A DNA stretch of 10,487 bases from Gammaproteobacteria bacterium. GTDB lineage: Bacteria > Pseudomonadota > Gammaproteobacteria > Enterobacterales > Kangiellaceae. How positions within the stretch are numbered: the first letter of the stretch is position 1; each line of letters starts with the position of its first letter. Positions 1-6,739 of the stretch are shown one piece after another. Made by a program: the position numbers and the translations under genes. The stretch covers positions 1 through 10,487 of the forward strand of contig NVTT01000051.1 in the NCBI GenBank assembly GCA_002401655.1, read 5' to 3'. The notes under the pieces are model-generated. The model ran no database searches, was not told the origin of the DNA, and saw only the letters and a list, made by a program, of their open reading frames with translations.

Positions 1-1
1 A

Positions 2-541
2 GGTAGCGGTAATTTAATGTTTATGGCACCAATGATTGTTTACATTAATGAACACACTCAATTAGTAAAGTTAGAACAAATCTTAATAACTACAGCTATG
101 CCTTTAGCTTTAATTCCACTAGCGGTTAACACTTGGGCAAAGTTGCTGGATGGGAATCATATTTTTTATTTTAGAAGTATTCATAGTTGGGTTTTTGTTT
201 CTGCGTTGACTATTTTCTTAATTGCGCAAATCACCTTGTTGCCAATTTTATATTACCTTGCGTCGGTTCTTTATGGTATCGCTATTGCTGGCGGAGTCAT
301 CGGGTGGAACCTCGGCCATAATGATTTTGTTGGGAAAGGTAATCCACTAGATTATATGGCAATCCATGTGACACTGACCGGTGTTAGAGGGTTGTTGATG
401 CCAATTATAGGTATTTCGCTTTATCAATACTTAGAGTCGGTTGAAAGCGGGTTAGGTCGATGGGCGTTACTTCTCCCCTTGAGTATGACAACTTTGGGTG
501 CTATTTTATTCGGGTACTTTAGAAAAGCTAATGCGCTATAA
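2..541 (+). CDS. MFS transporter, C-terminal part (5' end outside window)
   Basis: The reading frame is open from base 2 with no stop before the first Met at 17, so the gene begins upstream and only about 179 codons are seen. The visible part is strongly hydrophobic, with about five membrane-spanning stretches separated by short basic or polar loops, as in the second half of a 12-helix major facilitator transporter. The segment with GNPLDYMAIHVTLTGVRG, followed by a helix rich in Pro, Ile and Gly, resembles a pattern I associate with gammaproteobacterial MFS proteins. It would act in the inner membrane. No substrate can be inferred because the N-terminal half is missing. The next gene starts 61 bp downstream in the same direction with its own ribosome-binding site, so co-transcription is possible. 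MFS assignment is fairly secure; specificity is unknown. Confidence 0.72.
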   Translation, partial: GSGNLMFMAPMIVYINEHTQLVKLEQILITTAMPLALIPLAVNTWAKLLDGNHIFYFRSIHSWVFVSALTIFLIAQITLLPILYYLASVLYGIAIAGGVIGWNLGHNDFVGKGNPLDYMAIHVTLTGVRGLLMPIIGISLYQYLESVESGLGRWALLLPLSMTTLGAILFGYFRKANAL

Positions 542-602
542 ATGAAATTGTTTTGAATGCGTAAGAACAATCTTATATCGTATAAAAAAAGGATGAATAA
601 TA

Positions 603-1337
603 ATGACGAACTCTGAAAAAGAAGCTCGTATCCAACTAGCCGCCTGTTATCGTATATTTGATTATTTAGGTTGGGATGAACTTATTTATAATCACATCAC
701 CTTAAAGTTGCCTGATGTAAAAGGTCAATTTTTGATCAACCCTTACGGTCTTCATTACAGTGAAGTCAAAGCTTCAAACCTAGTCAAAGTTGATATCAAT
801 GGCAACGTTCTTGATGAAACTCCCTACAAAGCAAACCCTGCAGGAATGGTTATACACAGTGCCATTCACCAAGCTCGGTCAGATATGCACTGTATCGCAC
901 ATCTACATACCGATGCGGGTATGGCAGTTGCTTGTCAGCAAGAAGGTCTTCGATACGATAATTTTTATTCGGTACTATTACATAATCAAGTGGCGTATCA
1001 CGATTTTGAAGGACTGACAGTTAACGATGAAGAGAAATCTCGTTTAGTCAGTAATTTAGGTAATAAAAATCATTTAATTCTTCGTAATCATGGTTTGTTG
1101 AGTGGCGGAAGAAGCGTTAAAGAAATGTTTATTAATATGTGGTTGCTACAACGGTCATGCGAAATACAAGTTGCTTCAGACGCTACCGGAAAACAAAGTA
1201 TTCCAATCGATTTAGAAGTAGCACAAAAGTCAGAAGCCCTTTTGAAAATTCAAATGTCTGGTAAAGAGCAAGGCGAATTAGAGTTTAATGCGATGGTTAG
1301 AAAAATTGATGCAATTGATACATCTTATAAAGACTAA
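603..1337 (+). CDS. Class II aldolase/adducin family protein
   Basis: This 244-residue protein has the class II aldolase/adducin fold: [15 protein letters not shown] near residues 23-37, a His-x-His pair (H100, H102) in AHLHTDAG, and a third metal-ligand histidine (H163) in RNHGLL. These three histidines would bind a divalent metal, as in fuculose-1-phosphate aldolase. The position equivalent to the catalytic glutamate of FucA (in its SSEWRFH-like segment) lies in [12 protein letters not shown] around residues 78-89 and appears to carry a small residue instead. A standard aldol cleavage is therefore not assured. Many bacterial members of this adducin-like branch have no known substrate. The start is supported by an AAGGA-type ribosome-binding site about nine bases upstream. 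The stop codon overlaps the stop of the convergent ttcA by four bases. Family confident, reaction unknown. Confidence 0.88.
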   Translation: MTNSEKEARIQLAACYRIFDYLGWDELIYNHITLKLPDVKGQFLINPYGLHYSEVKASNLVKVDINGNVLDETPYKANPAGMVIHSAIHQARSDMHCIAHLHTDAGMAVACQQEGLRYDNFYSVLLHNQVAYHDFEGLTVNDEEKSRLVSNLGNKNHLILRNHGLLSGGRSVKEMFINMWLLQRSCEIQVASDATGKQSIPIDLEVAQKSEALLKIQMSGKEQGELEFNAMVRKIDAIDTSYKD

Positions 1338-2245
1338 ATGTTGGTCGTTATTATTTTCTCTTGATTTTGATTTATAGAATGATTTTGCACTACCGGTGAA
1401 GCGTCAAAAAGTGTTTCGCTCTCTTGGTTCGTATTTTTAGAATCATTAGTTGAACCTAGATCGGCAAAAGAAAACAATTCTGTATCCAATAGATGAGATG
1501 GCGCTACGTTTGACATTGAACGAAAAATTGTTTGAATTCTATTGGGATATTGCTCTTCCCATTGTCGTAACATTATTTTCACTTGTTTTCTTTGTAGGTT
1601 TTCTTGTGAACCGCAGAGATTACACGGAATGATGGGAAAGTTCTTTAGTTGAGAATATTTCTCAATATCGCTTTCTTTTGCGTAAGCTAACGGACGAATG
1701 ATTGTATTCCTACCATCATCACTTCTTAATTTAGCTGGCATGGATTTTAACTTACCACCAAAAAACATATTCAAAAATAGTGTCTCAATCATATCGTCAC
1801 GGTGATGACCAAGCGCGATTTTAGTAATGTTGTTTTTTTCTGCCCAGTTATAAATAATCCCGCGTCGTAATCGAGAACAAAGAGAGCAGGTTGTTTTTCC
1901 TTCTGGAATTTTATCTTTAACAATAGAATAAGTATCTTCTTCTATTATTTCAAAGTTAATATCAATCGATCTTAAATATTGTGGAAGAATTTCTTCCGGG
2001 AACCCTGGTTGTTTTTGGTCAAGGTTAACGGCAATAATTTCAAAATTAATGGGTGCTTTTTTACGTAAACTAATGAGTATGTCTAAAAGTGTATAGCTGT
2101 CTTTGCCTCCAGAAACACAAACCATTATTTTGTCACCATCTTCAATCATATTAAAGTCAGCGATGGCTTGACCAACATTTCTATGCAGTGTTTTTGATAA
2201 CTTAGTTAAACTTTCGTTAGTAATAGCTGGTTTCTTATTGCCCAT
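1334..2245 (-). CDS. ttcA: tRNA 2-thiocytidine(32) biosynthesis protein TtcA
   Basis: The product is the PP-loop enzyme that adenylates and thiolates cytidine 32 in certain tRNAs, working in the cytoplasm with a 4Fe-4S cluster. The 303-residue protein aligns closely with E. coli TtcA. It has the ATP-binding SGGKDS at 45-50, the segment [12 protein letters not shown], the CSLC pair C120/C123, GHHRDD near 146-151 and the CNLC pair C208/C211; C120, C123 and one later Cys would hold the cluster. I chose the ATG at 2245 because homology begins there and because the nupC stop (TGA) sits one base before it, a typical translational-coupling arrangement. The longer start at 2287 would overlap nupC and add 14 non-conserved residues. 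The last 40 or so residues are a polar Asn/Gln/Ser-rich tail, variable in this family. It is last in the minus-strand run vapB-vapC-udk-nupC-ttcA. Confidence 0.96.
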   Translation of the reverse strand: MGNKKPAITNESLTKLSKTLHRNVGQAIADFNMIEDGDKIMVCVSGGKDSYTLLDILISLRKKAPINFEIIAVNLDQKQPGFPEEILPQYLRSIDINFEIIEEDTYSIVKDKIPEGKTTCSLCSRLRRGIIYNWAEKNNITKIALGHHRDDMIETLFLNMFFGGKLKSMPAKLRSDDGRNTIIRPLAYAKESDIEKYSQLKNFPIIPCNLCGSQENLQRKQVKIMLRQWEEQYPNRIQTIFRSMSNVAPSHLLDTELFSFADLGSTNDSKNTNQESETLFDASPVVQNHSINQNQEKIITTNI

Positions 2246-2246
2246 T

Positions 2247-3488
2247 TCATTGACCCAATGTGAAAAATATACCAGCAATACAGGCACTCAATAAATTAGC
2301 TAATGCACCCGCTAGAACGGCTTTAAGTCCTAATCGTGAAAGCTCTTTTCTTCTTGTTGGTGCAAGAGCACCCATACCGCCAATGACAACCGCGATTGAA
2401 CCAAAATTAGCAAAACCACAGAGTGCAAAAATAACGATAACTTGTGTTTTAGGTGACAGCTCTTTTGCGTGAGCAATGAAATCAATAAATGCGACAAATT
2501 CGTTAATAACAATTTTTTCGCCGATTAAACTTCCAGCAAGGTTAGATTCGTTCCAAGGTACACCCATGAGGTAAGCTATAGGTTGAAAAAGGGTTCCTAG
2601 TATTTCTTGAAGGGATAGGGCATCTGCACCAAACAAACTTCCTATCCACGCGACAAGCGCATTTAGCATTGCTACTAAACTAACAAAGGCGAGTAAAACC
2701 GCGCCAATATTTAGCGCTAGTTTTAAACCTTGAATAGCGCCAGTTGCGGCGGCGTCAATAATATTTTCCGGGGTGTCAGTAATGTTTTCATTGGCTGTTG
2801 CCACAAGACTTTCAATTTTTTCTTTAGATTCGATTTCAGGAATAATTAATTTAGCCATTAATAGTCCGGCTGGAGCTGCCATAAAACTCGCGGCAATTAG
2901 ATACTTTAGCTCAACGCCTAAACTTGCATAACCGGCTAAAACCGAGCCAGCAACCGTCGCCATTCCGCCAACCATTACAGCAAATAGTTGAGAGGTAGTC
3001 AGTGTTGGTAAATAAGGTTTAATGACTAATGGCGCTTCGGTAATGCCTACAAATATATTGGCAGCCGCGGATAGCGATTCTGTTTTTGAGGTAGCTAATA
3101 ATTTTTGTAATCCTCCGCCTATGATATTTATAACCCGGGACATGATCCCTAGATAATAGAATACGGCGATTAATGACGAGAAAAATACAACAATGGGTAA
3201 AACATGAAAAGCAAAAAGAAAACCGAGATTTTTTCTACCGATATCACCAAATAGAAAATTGATCCCTTCATCACTAAAGCTAATGACCCCAGCAACGCCG
3301 TTAGATATGCTGAGCAATAAATCTTTACCTGCAGGCACAAATAGAACCAGTGCGCCAAAAGATATCTGTAATAATAAAGCTAAGAGTATGGTTCTGTAAT
3401 TGATCTTATCTTTATGACTAGAAAATAAATAAGCGATAGCCAATATGACCGCAATTCCTACAATTCCTCTAAGTACTTCAAAAATCAT
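2247..3488 (-). CDS. nupC: CNT-family Na+/nucleoside symporter (NupC/vcCNT type)
   Basis: This 413-residue inner-membrane protein is a concentrative nucleoside transporter, more like the structurally characterised Vibrio cholerae CNT than E. coli NupC. Recognisable segments are the GGGLQK interface helix (124-129), [20 protein letters not shown] in hairpin 1 (137-156), [21 protein letters not shown], the NEF motif (N329-F331), and [10 protein letters not shown] (357-366) with its conserved Asn and Ser. It is predicted to import nucleosides with sodium. The base-contacting Gln of vcCNT (in GQTEAP) is replaced here by Ile149, so base preference may differ. The start at 3488 has an AGGTT element upstream and lies three bases after the udk stop, so transporter and kinase are translated as a pair. 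The stop almost touches the ttcA start. Symbol given by family; substrate range is inferred. Confidence 0.93.
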   Translation of the reverse strand: MIFEVLRGIVGIAVILAIAYLFSSHKDKINYRTILLALLLQISFGALVLFVPAGKDLLLSISNGVAGVISFSDEGINFLFGDIGRKNLGFLFAFHVLPIVVFFSSLIAVFYYLGIMSRVINIIGGGLQKLLATSKTESLSAAANIFVGITEAPLVIKPYLPTLTTSQLFAVMVGGMATVAGSVLAGYASLGVELKYLIAASFMAAPAGLLMAKLIIPEIESKEKIESLVATANENITDTPENIIDAAATGAIQGLKLALNIGAVLLAFVSLVAMLNALVAWIGSLFGADALSLQEILGTLFQPIAYLMGVPWNESNLAGSLIGEKIVINEFVAFIDFIAHAKELSPKTQVIVIFALCGFANFGSIAVVIGGMGALAPTRRKELSRLGLKAVLAGALANLLSACIAGIFFTLGQ

Positions 3489-3491
3489 TAA

Positions 3492-4136
3492 TTAACCTAT
3501 GCCCTGTATAGAAGACTTTAAACCGTTAAGGTCTATCTGAGATAACAGACGTTGAACAGATATATCGGTTGGAATTTGACCATCGATAATAATATCCGCC
3601 AGACTGATAGTAGGATGGATAAAACGTTCAAACATAGGAAGCACATTGCTATAATACTGATGCAATATATCATCCTTAGCTCTTGCTCTTTGCGCCATAT
3701 CTCTTTTTAAACGTCTGTCTAAGCAAACATCCTGAGGCGTTTCTACAAAAGCCTTTAGCGTCGCTTTTTCGAATAGCTTATGATCGTATAGAGCATGAAT
3801 TCCCTCGATGATAGTAATAGGGCTAGGATTAACACTTTCATCTTGCTTCAAACGACTATGAGTCGCAAAGTCATAAAGAGGCATGTGAATAGATTGGCCA
3901 GCAAATAAACTGTCAATATGCTCTTTAAGTAATTCAAAATCTAATGCTTCAGGATGATCGAAGTTAGTTGCTGGCTTTGACTCATTTGGTACTTGTGGTA
4001 AGTCATGATAATAATGGTCCTGACTAATCAAGCAGGCAGAACTTTCACCAAAGATAAAATGTAAATGAGCTAGCAATCCTTTTGCGACCTGTGTTTTACC
4101 GGAAGCAGAGGCTCCTGTGATGAGAATCAATTGCAT
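3492..4136 (-). CDS. udk: Uridine/cytidine kinase
   Basis: The 214-residue protein matches the uridine kinase/phosphoribulokinase P-loop family, which phosphorylates uridine and cytidine to UMP and CMP in pyrimidine salvage. Walker A is GASASGKT at residues 8-15. The substrate-side segments include SQDHYYHDLP, NFDHPEALDF and MPLYDFATHSR, then IIEGIHAL in place of the usual EGIL-type segment, and the lid-like RLKRDMAQRAR. Length is typical for Udk. The gene lies 15 bp downstream of the PIN-toxin stop and three bases upstream of the nucleoside transporter start, so its product would trap nucleosides imported by NupC. The ribosome-binding site is weak. A TATAAG hexamer precedes the gene but has no recognisable -35 partner, so transcription may depend on the toxin-antitoxin promoter upstream. 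Confidence 0.93.
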   Translation of the reverse strand: MQLILITGASASGKTQVAKGLLAHLHFIFGESSACLISQDHYYHDLPQVPNESKPATNFDHPEALDFELLKEHIDSLFAGQSIHMPLYDFATHSRLKQDESVNPSPITIIEGIHALYDHKLFEKATLKAFVETPQDVCLDRRLKRDMAQRARAKDDILHQYYSNVLPMFERFIHPTISLADIIIDGQIPTDISVQRLLSQIDLNGLKSSIQGIG

Positions 4137-4151
4137 AATATTCAGAGCAAC

Positions 4152-4541
4152 TTATAGAACTTTAAATTTAGGTGTAATATCGGTATCTCTTGCCGACTTG
4201 CAGAATTTTTTATCGAAAGTATGGAAGAGGTAGTCGCGTGAGATACATAGATGTAATGCATCTGCAAAGTCAGCGCCTAGTTTATACCATTTAATGGCTT
4301 GGCTTACTTCATAAGAGTTTTCAATATTTAGATTTTTCGTGGATAAAACACTGTCAAAAAAAAGTGTAATGTTGTCACGCGCATTTTTATAAACTGATCG
4401 TAAAATCCACTCTGTTTCCAGTAATACAGTTCGAGATATAAAGACTTCATTATTATTCAATAGATCCTCGGCTATTTGTGCTTGTTCTAAATCGTCATTG
4501 ACAGCCAAACGAACTAATAGATTAGTGTCAAACGCTATCAT
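4152..4541 (-). CDS. vapC: PIN-domain toxin, VapC-like
   Basis: A 129-residue single-domain PIN protein, the RNase toxin component of a type II toxin-antitoxin pair. The acidic metal-binding residues are in place: D5 with N7 in FDTNLLVR, E42 in LLETEW, D91/D94 in GADFADALHL, and D110 in TFDKKF. VapC-type toxins cut specific RNAs, often initiator tRNA or rRNA; the target here is unknown. The ATG overlaps the end of the upstream antitoxin gene by 14 bp, and a GAG element lies about seven bases before it, so expression is coupled to the antitoxin. The reading frame is intact, so the module looks functional. Only 15 bp separate the stop from udk. Confidence 0.9.
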   Translation of the reverse strand: MIAFDTNLLVRLAVNDDLEQAQIAEDLLNNNEVFISRTVLLETEWILRSVYKNARDNITLFFDSVLSTKNLNIENSYEVSQAIKWYKLGADFADALHLCISRDYLFHTFDKKFCKSARDTDITPKFKVL

Positions 4542-4785
4542 TGTCGTACTCTACAGGTTTACTTAATTGCTCTATTGGAATTACTTTTCCTTTATGTTGC
4601 AAAAAACCGCGTAACGATTGTGCAGACAACGTTTTTTGATCATCTTGTTTGGTTTGCATTAAAAGGCCATGCTCAGTTGCCATTAAAGTGAGCTCCGAGC
4701 CTACATCCCAATGAAAGGAGTCGCGCAAATCTTTTGGAATCACTACTTGGCCTTTGCTGGACAGTTTTACAGTGGCAGATTGCAT
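4528..4785 (-). CDS. vapB: AbrB/SpoVT-type antitoxin of PIN toxin
   Basis: An 85-residue protein with an N-terminal swapped-hairpin AbrB DNA-binding domain: VKLSSKGQVVIPKDLRDSF at about 6-24, then WDVGSELTLMATEHGLLMQ. The C-terminal part (roughly 50-85, with LRGFLQHKGKVIPIEQL) is the region expected to wrap the PIN toxin. It should neutralise the toxin and repress its own promoter. The gene is first of the minus-strand run. A weak GAGAG ribosome-binding site lies about six bases upstream and a good promoter around 4821-4849. Pairing of AbrB-fold antitoxins with PIN toxins is well established, so the assignment is firm, though the symbol is generic. Confidence 0.88.
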   Translation of the reverse strand: MQSATVKLSSKGQVVIPKDLRDSFHWDVGSELTLMATEHGLLMQTKQDDQKTLSAQSLRGFLQHKGKVIPIEQLSKPVEYDNDSV

Positions 4786-4820
4786 TTTGACTCTCGGTAA
4801 GACTAAAAGTAAGAACGCTA

Positions 4821-4849
4821 ATTATGAATAGAATTTGTCTAATGATCAA
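4821..4849 (-). promoter_or_regulatory. Predicted sigma-70 promoter of vapBC (and possibly udk-nupC-ttcA)
   Basis: Read on the minus strand, TTGATC (4849-4844) and CATAAT (4826-4821) are separated by exactly 17 bp. They match the sigma-70 consensus at four and five of six positions. The start of transcription would fall near 4814, about 30 bp before the antitoxin ATG. CTAAT occurs twice around the -10 and spacer (4818-4822 and 4839-4843), a possible antitoxin contact, but no strong dyad is seen. It is the best promoter visible ahead of the five-gene minus-strand run. Confidence 0.55.
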
Positions 4850-4950
4850 GGCGTTTCTATCAATGGCTTTAAAAAGTATATGATTCGTATTCTACCGATG
4901 AGACGATCTATTGGGTTAACATACACTATCAATAAAAAACCATAAAATCC

Positions 4951-4979
4951 TTGAGTCTATTCAATCATTACGGTAAATT
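4951..4979 (+). promoter_or_regulatory. Predicted promoter of tRNA-Arg with GC-rich discriminator
   Basis: TTGAGT (4951-4956) and TAAATT (4974-4979) are 17 bp apart, each matching the sigma-70 consensus at four of six positions. They are followed at once by a G+C-rich stretch (AGCGCCTGC) at the expected start site. GC-rich discriminators are typical of stringently controlled stable-RNA promoters. The predicted start near 4986 gives a leader of about 32 bases before the tRNA. It diverges from the vapBC promoter about 100 bp away; between them (4850-4950) I see nothing else. Confidence 0.5.
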
Positions 4980-4991
4980 AGCGCCTGCTGA

Positions 4992-5010
4992 ATTTCTTGT
5001 TGCAAGAAAT
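4992..5010 (+). other. Perfect hairpin in the tRNA-Arg leader
   Basis: ATTTCTTG (4992-4999) and CAAGAAAT (5003-5010) form a perfect 8-bp stem with a 3-base loop, ending seven bases before the mature tRNA 5' end. There is no U-run after it, so it is not an intrinsic terminator. It may affect 5' processing of the precursor or be a cleavage or insulation element. The structure is certain; the role is inference. Confidence 0.5.
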
Positions 5011-5017
5011 GCACTAC

Positions 5018-5094
5018 GCGCCCGTAGCTCAGCTGGATAGAGTAATCGGCTTCGAACCGATTGGTCGGGAGTTCGAATCTCTCCGGGCGCACCA
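5018..5094 (+). tRNA. tRNA-Arg, anticodon UCG, CCA encoded
   Basis: The 77-base gene folds into a complete cloverleaf. The acceptor stem GCGCCCG/CGGGCGC (5018-5024 with 5084-5090) is perfect, with discriminator A5091 and encoded CCA (5092-5094). The D stem GCTC/GAGT closes with one G-U pair. The anticodon stem ATCGG/CCGAT encloses loop CTTCGAA, giving anticodon UCG (reads CGA and perhaps other CGN codons). The variable loop is TGGTC, and the T stem GGGAG/CTCTC has the standard TTCGAAT loop. A at position 20 and C at 35 are the classical arginine identity elements. No repeat of the 3' end was noticed in the window, so there is no sign of an element integrated into this tRNA. Confidence 0.97.
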
Positions 5095-5163
5095 TTTCTC
5101 ATGTTATCATTCCTTTATCTCTGATTGCATTCTGACTTACATAAACATCGGTTCTACAAAAAC

Positions 5164-5409
5164 ATGTTAATTCCTTATGATACATTATCAGAAGATGCGT
5201 TAATCGCGGTTGCTAAAGAATGGGTGATCAGCAAGACTGCGGATATCGAAGAGTTACCTGATATCGAAAAGTGGACCAACGATGTCCTTCAAAAAATTAA
5301 AGTTGGAGAATTATTAATTGAATTTTCTGAAGAAAACCAATCAGTTACAATAAAGTCACCGGAAGAAATTAATTTTGAAACTGAAACTAATGAAAATATT
5401 GCTCGTTAG
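5164..5409 (+). CDS. yheU: YheU family protein (UPF0270)
   Basis: A small 81-residue cytoplasmic protein of the UPF0270/YheU family, of unknown function. It opens with MLIPYDTLSEDAL, matching the E. coli opening MLIPWQDLS, and continues with a helix around AVAKEWVISK, an acidic segment, KWTNDVLQKIKVGELLIEFSEENQSVTI and the closing IKSPEEINF. The ATG at 5164 is chosen because homology starts exactly there; a TTG start at 5125 would add 13 non-conserved residues. No clear ribosome-binding site precedes the ATG, so translation may be weak or rely on the A-rich leader. It lies 69 bp after the tRNA-Arg with no obvious terminator between, so read-through from the tRNA promoter is possible. Confidence 0.88.
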   Translation: MLIPYDTLSEDALIAVAKEWVISKTADIEELPDIEKWTNDVLQKIKVGELLIEFSEENQSVTIKSPEEINFETETNENIAR

Positions 5410-5453
5410 TTCTAGTCATTTTATAACTTCGGAGCTTAAAGGCGAAAGTTTAA

Positions 5454-6011
5454 GTGAATAATCAAGTCGATAAACCAAAAAGTAAAAGAACGCAAAATCA
5501 AAATACCACCATGAATATGAATAACTACGTTCTAAGGCGGGTTGCTTATGTGTTGACCTTGAATATCAAGGGCATGCAAGAAATTTTTGCTCTTGCAGAT
5601 TACTCTTTGTCACATCCCGAATTGAAAAACTATTTATTGAAAGATGAGCAAGACGGTTTTGTTTCTTTACCAGACTATTTATTGATTATTTTCTTAGATG
5701 GTTTAATTATTCAAAAACGCGGGAAAAGAGACGGCGCAACAAATCTAACTCAGCAAGAACGAGTTAAATTGAGTAAAAAGGAAAGCTTAAACAATAATCA
5801 ACTACTCACCAAACTAAAAATTGCCTTTAATCTAAAAGCTGAAGATTTGATTGAAATACTCCAAAGTGCCGACTTTAGAGTGTCTAAAGGTGAATTAAGT
5901 GCGTTTTCCAGAAGACCTGAACATCGTAATTTCAGACCTTGTGGTAATCAGCTGATTCGAAACTTGTTAACGGGGTTGACGTTAAAATTTCGCGTATCAG
6001 AAGATAATTAA
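5454..6011 (+). CDS. DUF1456 (YehS-like) protein
   Basis: The protein resembles E. coli YehS, built from two copies of the DUF1456 helical domain. The first repeat includes NYVLRRVAYVLTLNIKGMQEI and LDGLIIQKRGKRDG; the second includes NNNQLLTKLKIAFNLKAEDLIEIL, FRVSKGELSAFSRRPEHRNFRPCGNQ and LLTGL. Function is unknown; the protein should be cytoplasmic. The start is uncertain. GTG at 5454 has an AAAGG element about 11 bases upstream and gives 185 residues with a polar N-terminal extension. ATG at 5511 or 5517 aligns with the YehS start but lacks a ribosome-binding site. The stop overlaps that of the convergent DUF445 gene by four bases. Spacing of 44 bp after yheU suggests co-transcription. 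Confidence 0.87.
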   Translation: MNNQVDKPKSKRTQNQNTTMNMNNYVLRRVAYVLTLNIKGMQEIFALADYSLSHPELKNYLLKDEQDGFVSLPDYLLIIFLDGLIIQKRGKRDGATNLTQQERVKLSKKESLNNNQLLTKLKIAFNLKAEDLIEILQSADFRVSKGELSAFSRRPEHRNFRPCGNQLIRNLLTGLTLKFRVSEDN

Positions 6012-6727
6012 GATAATAATGTAGACCAACAGATCGTCGAAATCCCACCAATCACCCCACCAAAAACACCGCCCCAAATGACCAGCCAACCCAAATGCTC
6101 TTTGATCATTCTCTGGACAATTTCTTTCACCATTTGTGGTGTTAATTCGTCGAGCCTTTGATCAATAATTTCAGTTATCTTTGTTTGAATTTCATCTGAA
6201 GATTCGCTATTTCCAAGCTCATCGGCGAGTAATTCTTTAAACTTTTCAGATTGAGTCATTTCAACCAGCGACACTTTCATATTTTCAATAAAAGGCTCTC
6301 TTAGTGGGTGTAATGCTTCTTCGCCACCAAACATGCTGAGCATTCCGCCAAATGAAGAGTCCATAATCACAGTCACTAATTTATCAAATGCAGGATCAAG
6401 GTCGACCTTTTCAATCACTGGAGCGAGATGCTTGTCTAGTTGATTGCTTCCAGAGCCTTGCATAAATTTTGATATATTTTCCTGAGTAAAAAACTCATTC
6501 ATCATCATGTTTCTAATAGCTGATTTAAACTCATTAAATCGCATCGGGATCACGCCCGATCCATAAAGTCCCGGTACTTTTTCAAATAGCATGTGGATGG
6601 CTAACCAGTTGGTTATGGCACCAGAAAAGGCAAACAATCCAATCGTAGAAAGGATTGCATTGTTAATAAAATATCCCAGTATCATTAAAGATATGGCTAA
6701 AAGGTTGGTAATTAGGCTTTTATTCAT
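6008..6727 (-). CDS. DUF445 family membrane protein
   Basis: A 239-residue protein with hydrophobic helices at the N-terminus (about 5-48) and a glycine-rich membrane segment at the C-terminus (about 211-239), enclosing a long, mostly helical charged region. The hallmark is FSGAITNWLAIHMLFEKVPGL followed by GSGVIP (residues about 34-61), typical of DUF445. The central region is amphipathic (for example SEKFKELLADELG and ITEIIDQRLDELTPQMVKEIVQ) and probably faces the cytoplasm or periplasm as a coiled bundle. Function is unknown. The gene starts 12 bp after the nth stop and is probably co-transcribed with it. The family call is confident. Confidence 0.87.
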   Translation of the reverse strand: MNKSLITNLLAISLMILGYFINNAILSTIGLFAFSGAITNWLAIHMLFEKVPGLYGSGVIPMRFNEFKSAIRNMMMNEFFTQENISKFMQGSGSNQLDKHLAPVIEKVDLDPAFDKLVTVIMDSSFGGMLSMFGGEEALHPLREPFIENMKVSLVEMTQSEKFKELLADELGNSESSDEIQTKITEIIDQRLDELTPQMVKEIVQRMIKEHLGWLVIWGGVFGGVIGGISTICWSTLLS

Positions 6728-6739
6728 GTTTTTTGACTT

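Noticed and set aside
542..602. Promoter for the aldolase-family gene
   Set aside because: TTGAAT and TATATC are present but only 15 bp apart, and other pairings have 20 bp or more, so no hexamer pair is convincing.
790..1017. Small plus-strand open frame inside the aldolase-family gene
   Set aside because: It is an out-of-frame shadow of a clearly conserved coding region, with no ribosome-binding site.
1450..1632. Plus-strand open frame opposite ttcA
   Set aside because: Antisense shadow of the well-conserved TtcA coding sequence. The similar frames opposite or within nupC (2260-2472, 2330-2512, 3170-3358) and nth/DUF445 (6591-6848) are rejected for the same reason.
2246..2287. Longer ttcA start at 2287
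   Set aside because: The 14 extra residues are not conserved and would overlap nupC; the ATG at 2245 directly follows the nupC stop and matches the TtcA N-terminus.
5018..5094. tRNA-Arg 3' end as an integration site for a genomic island
   Set aside because: No second copy of the tRNA 3' sequence was noticed in the window and no integrase or phage gene lies beside it; the flanking genes yheU and DUF1456 look like core genes.
5125..5163. TTG start for yheU at 5125
   Set aside because: The added 13 residues have no counterpart in the family, whereas MLIP at 5164 matches the conserved start.
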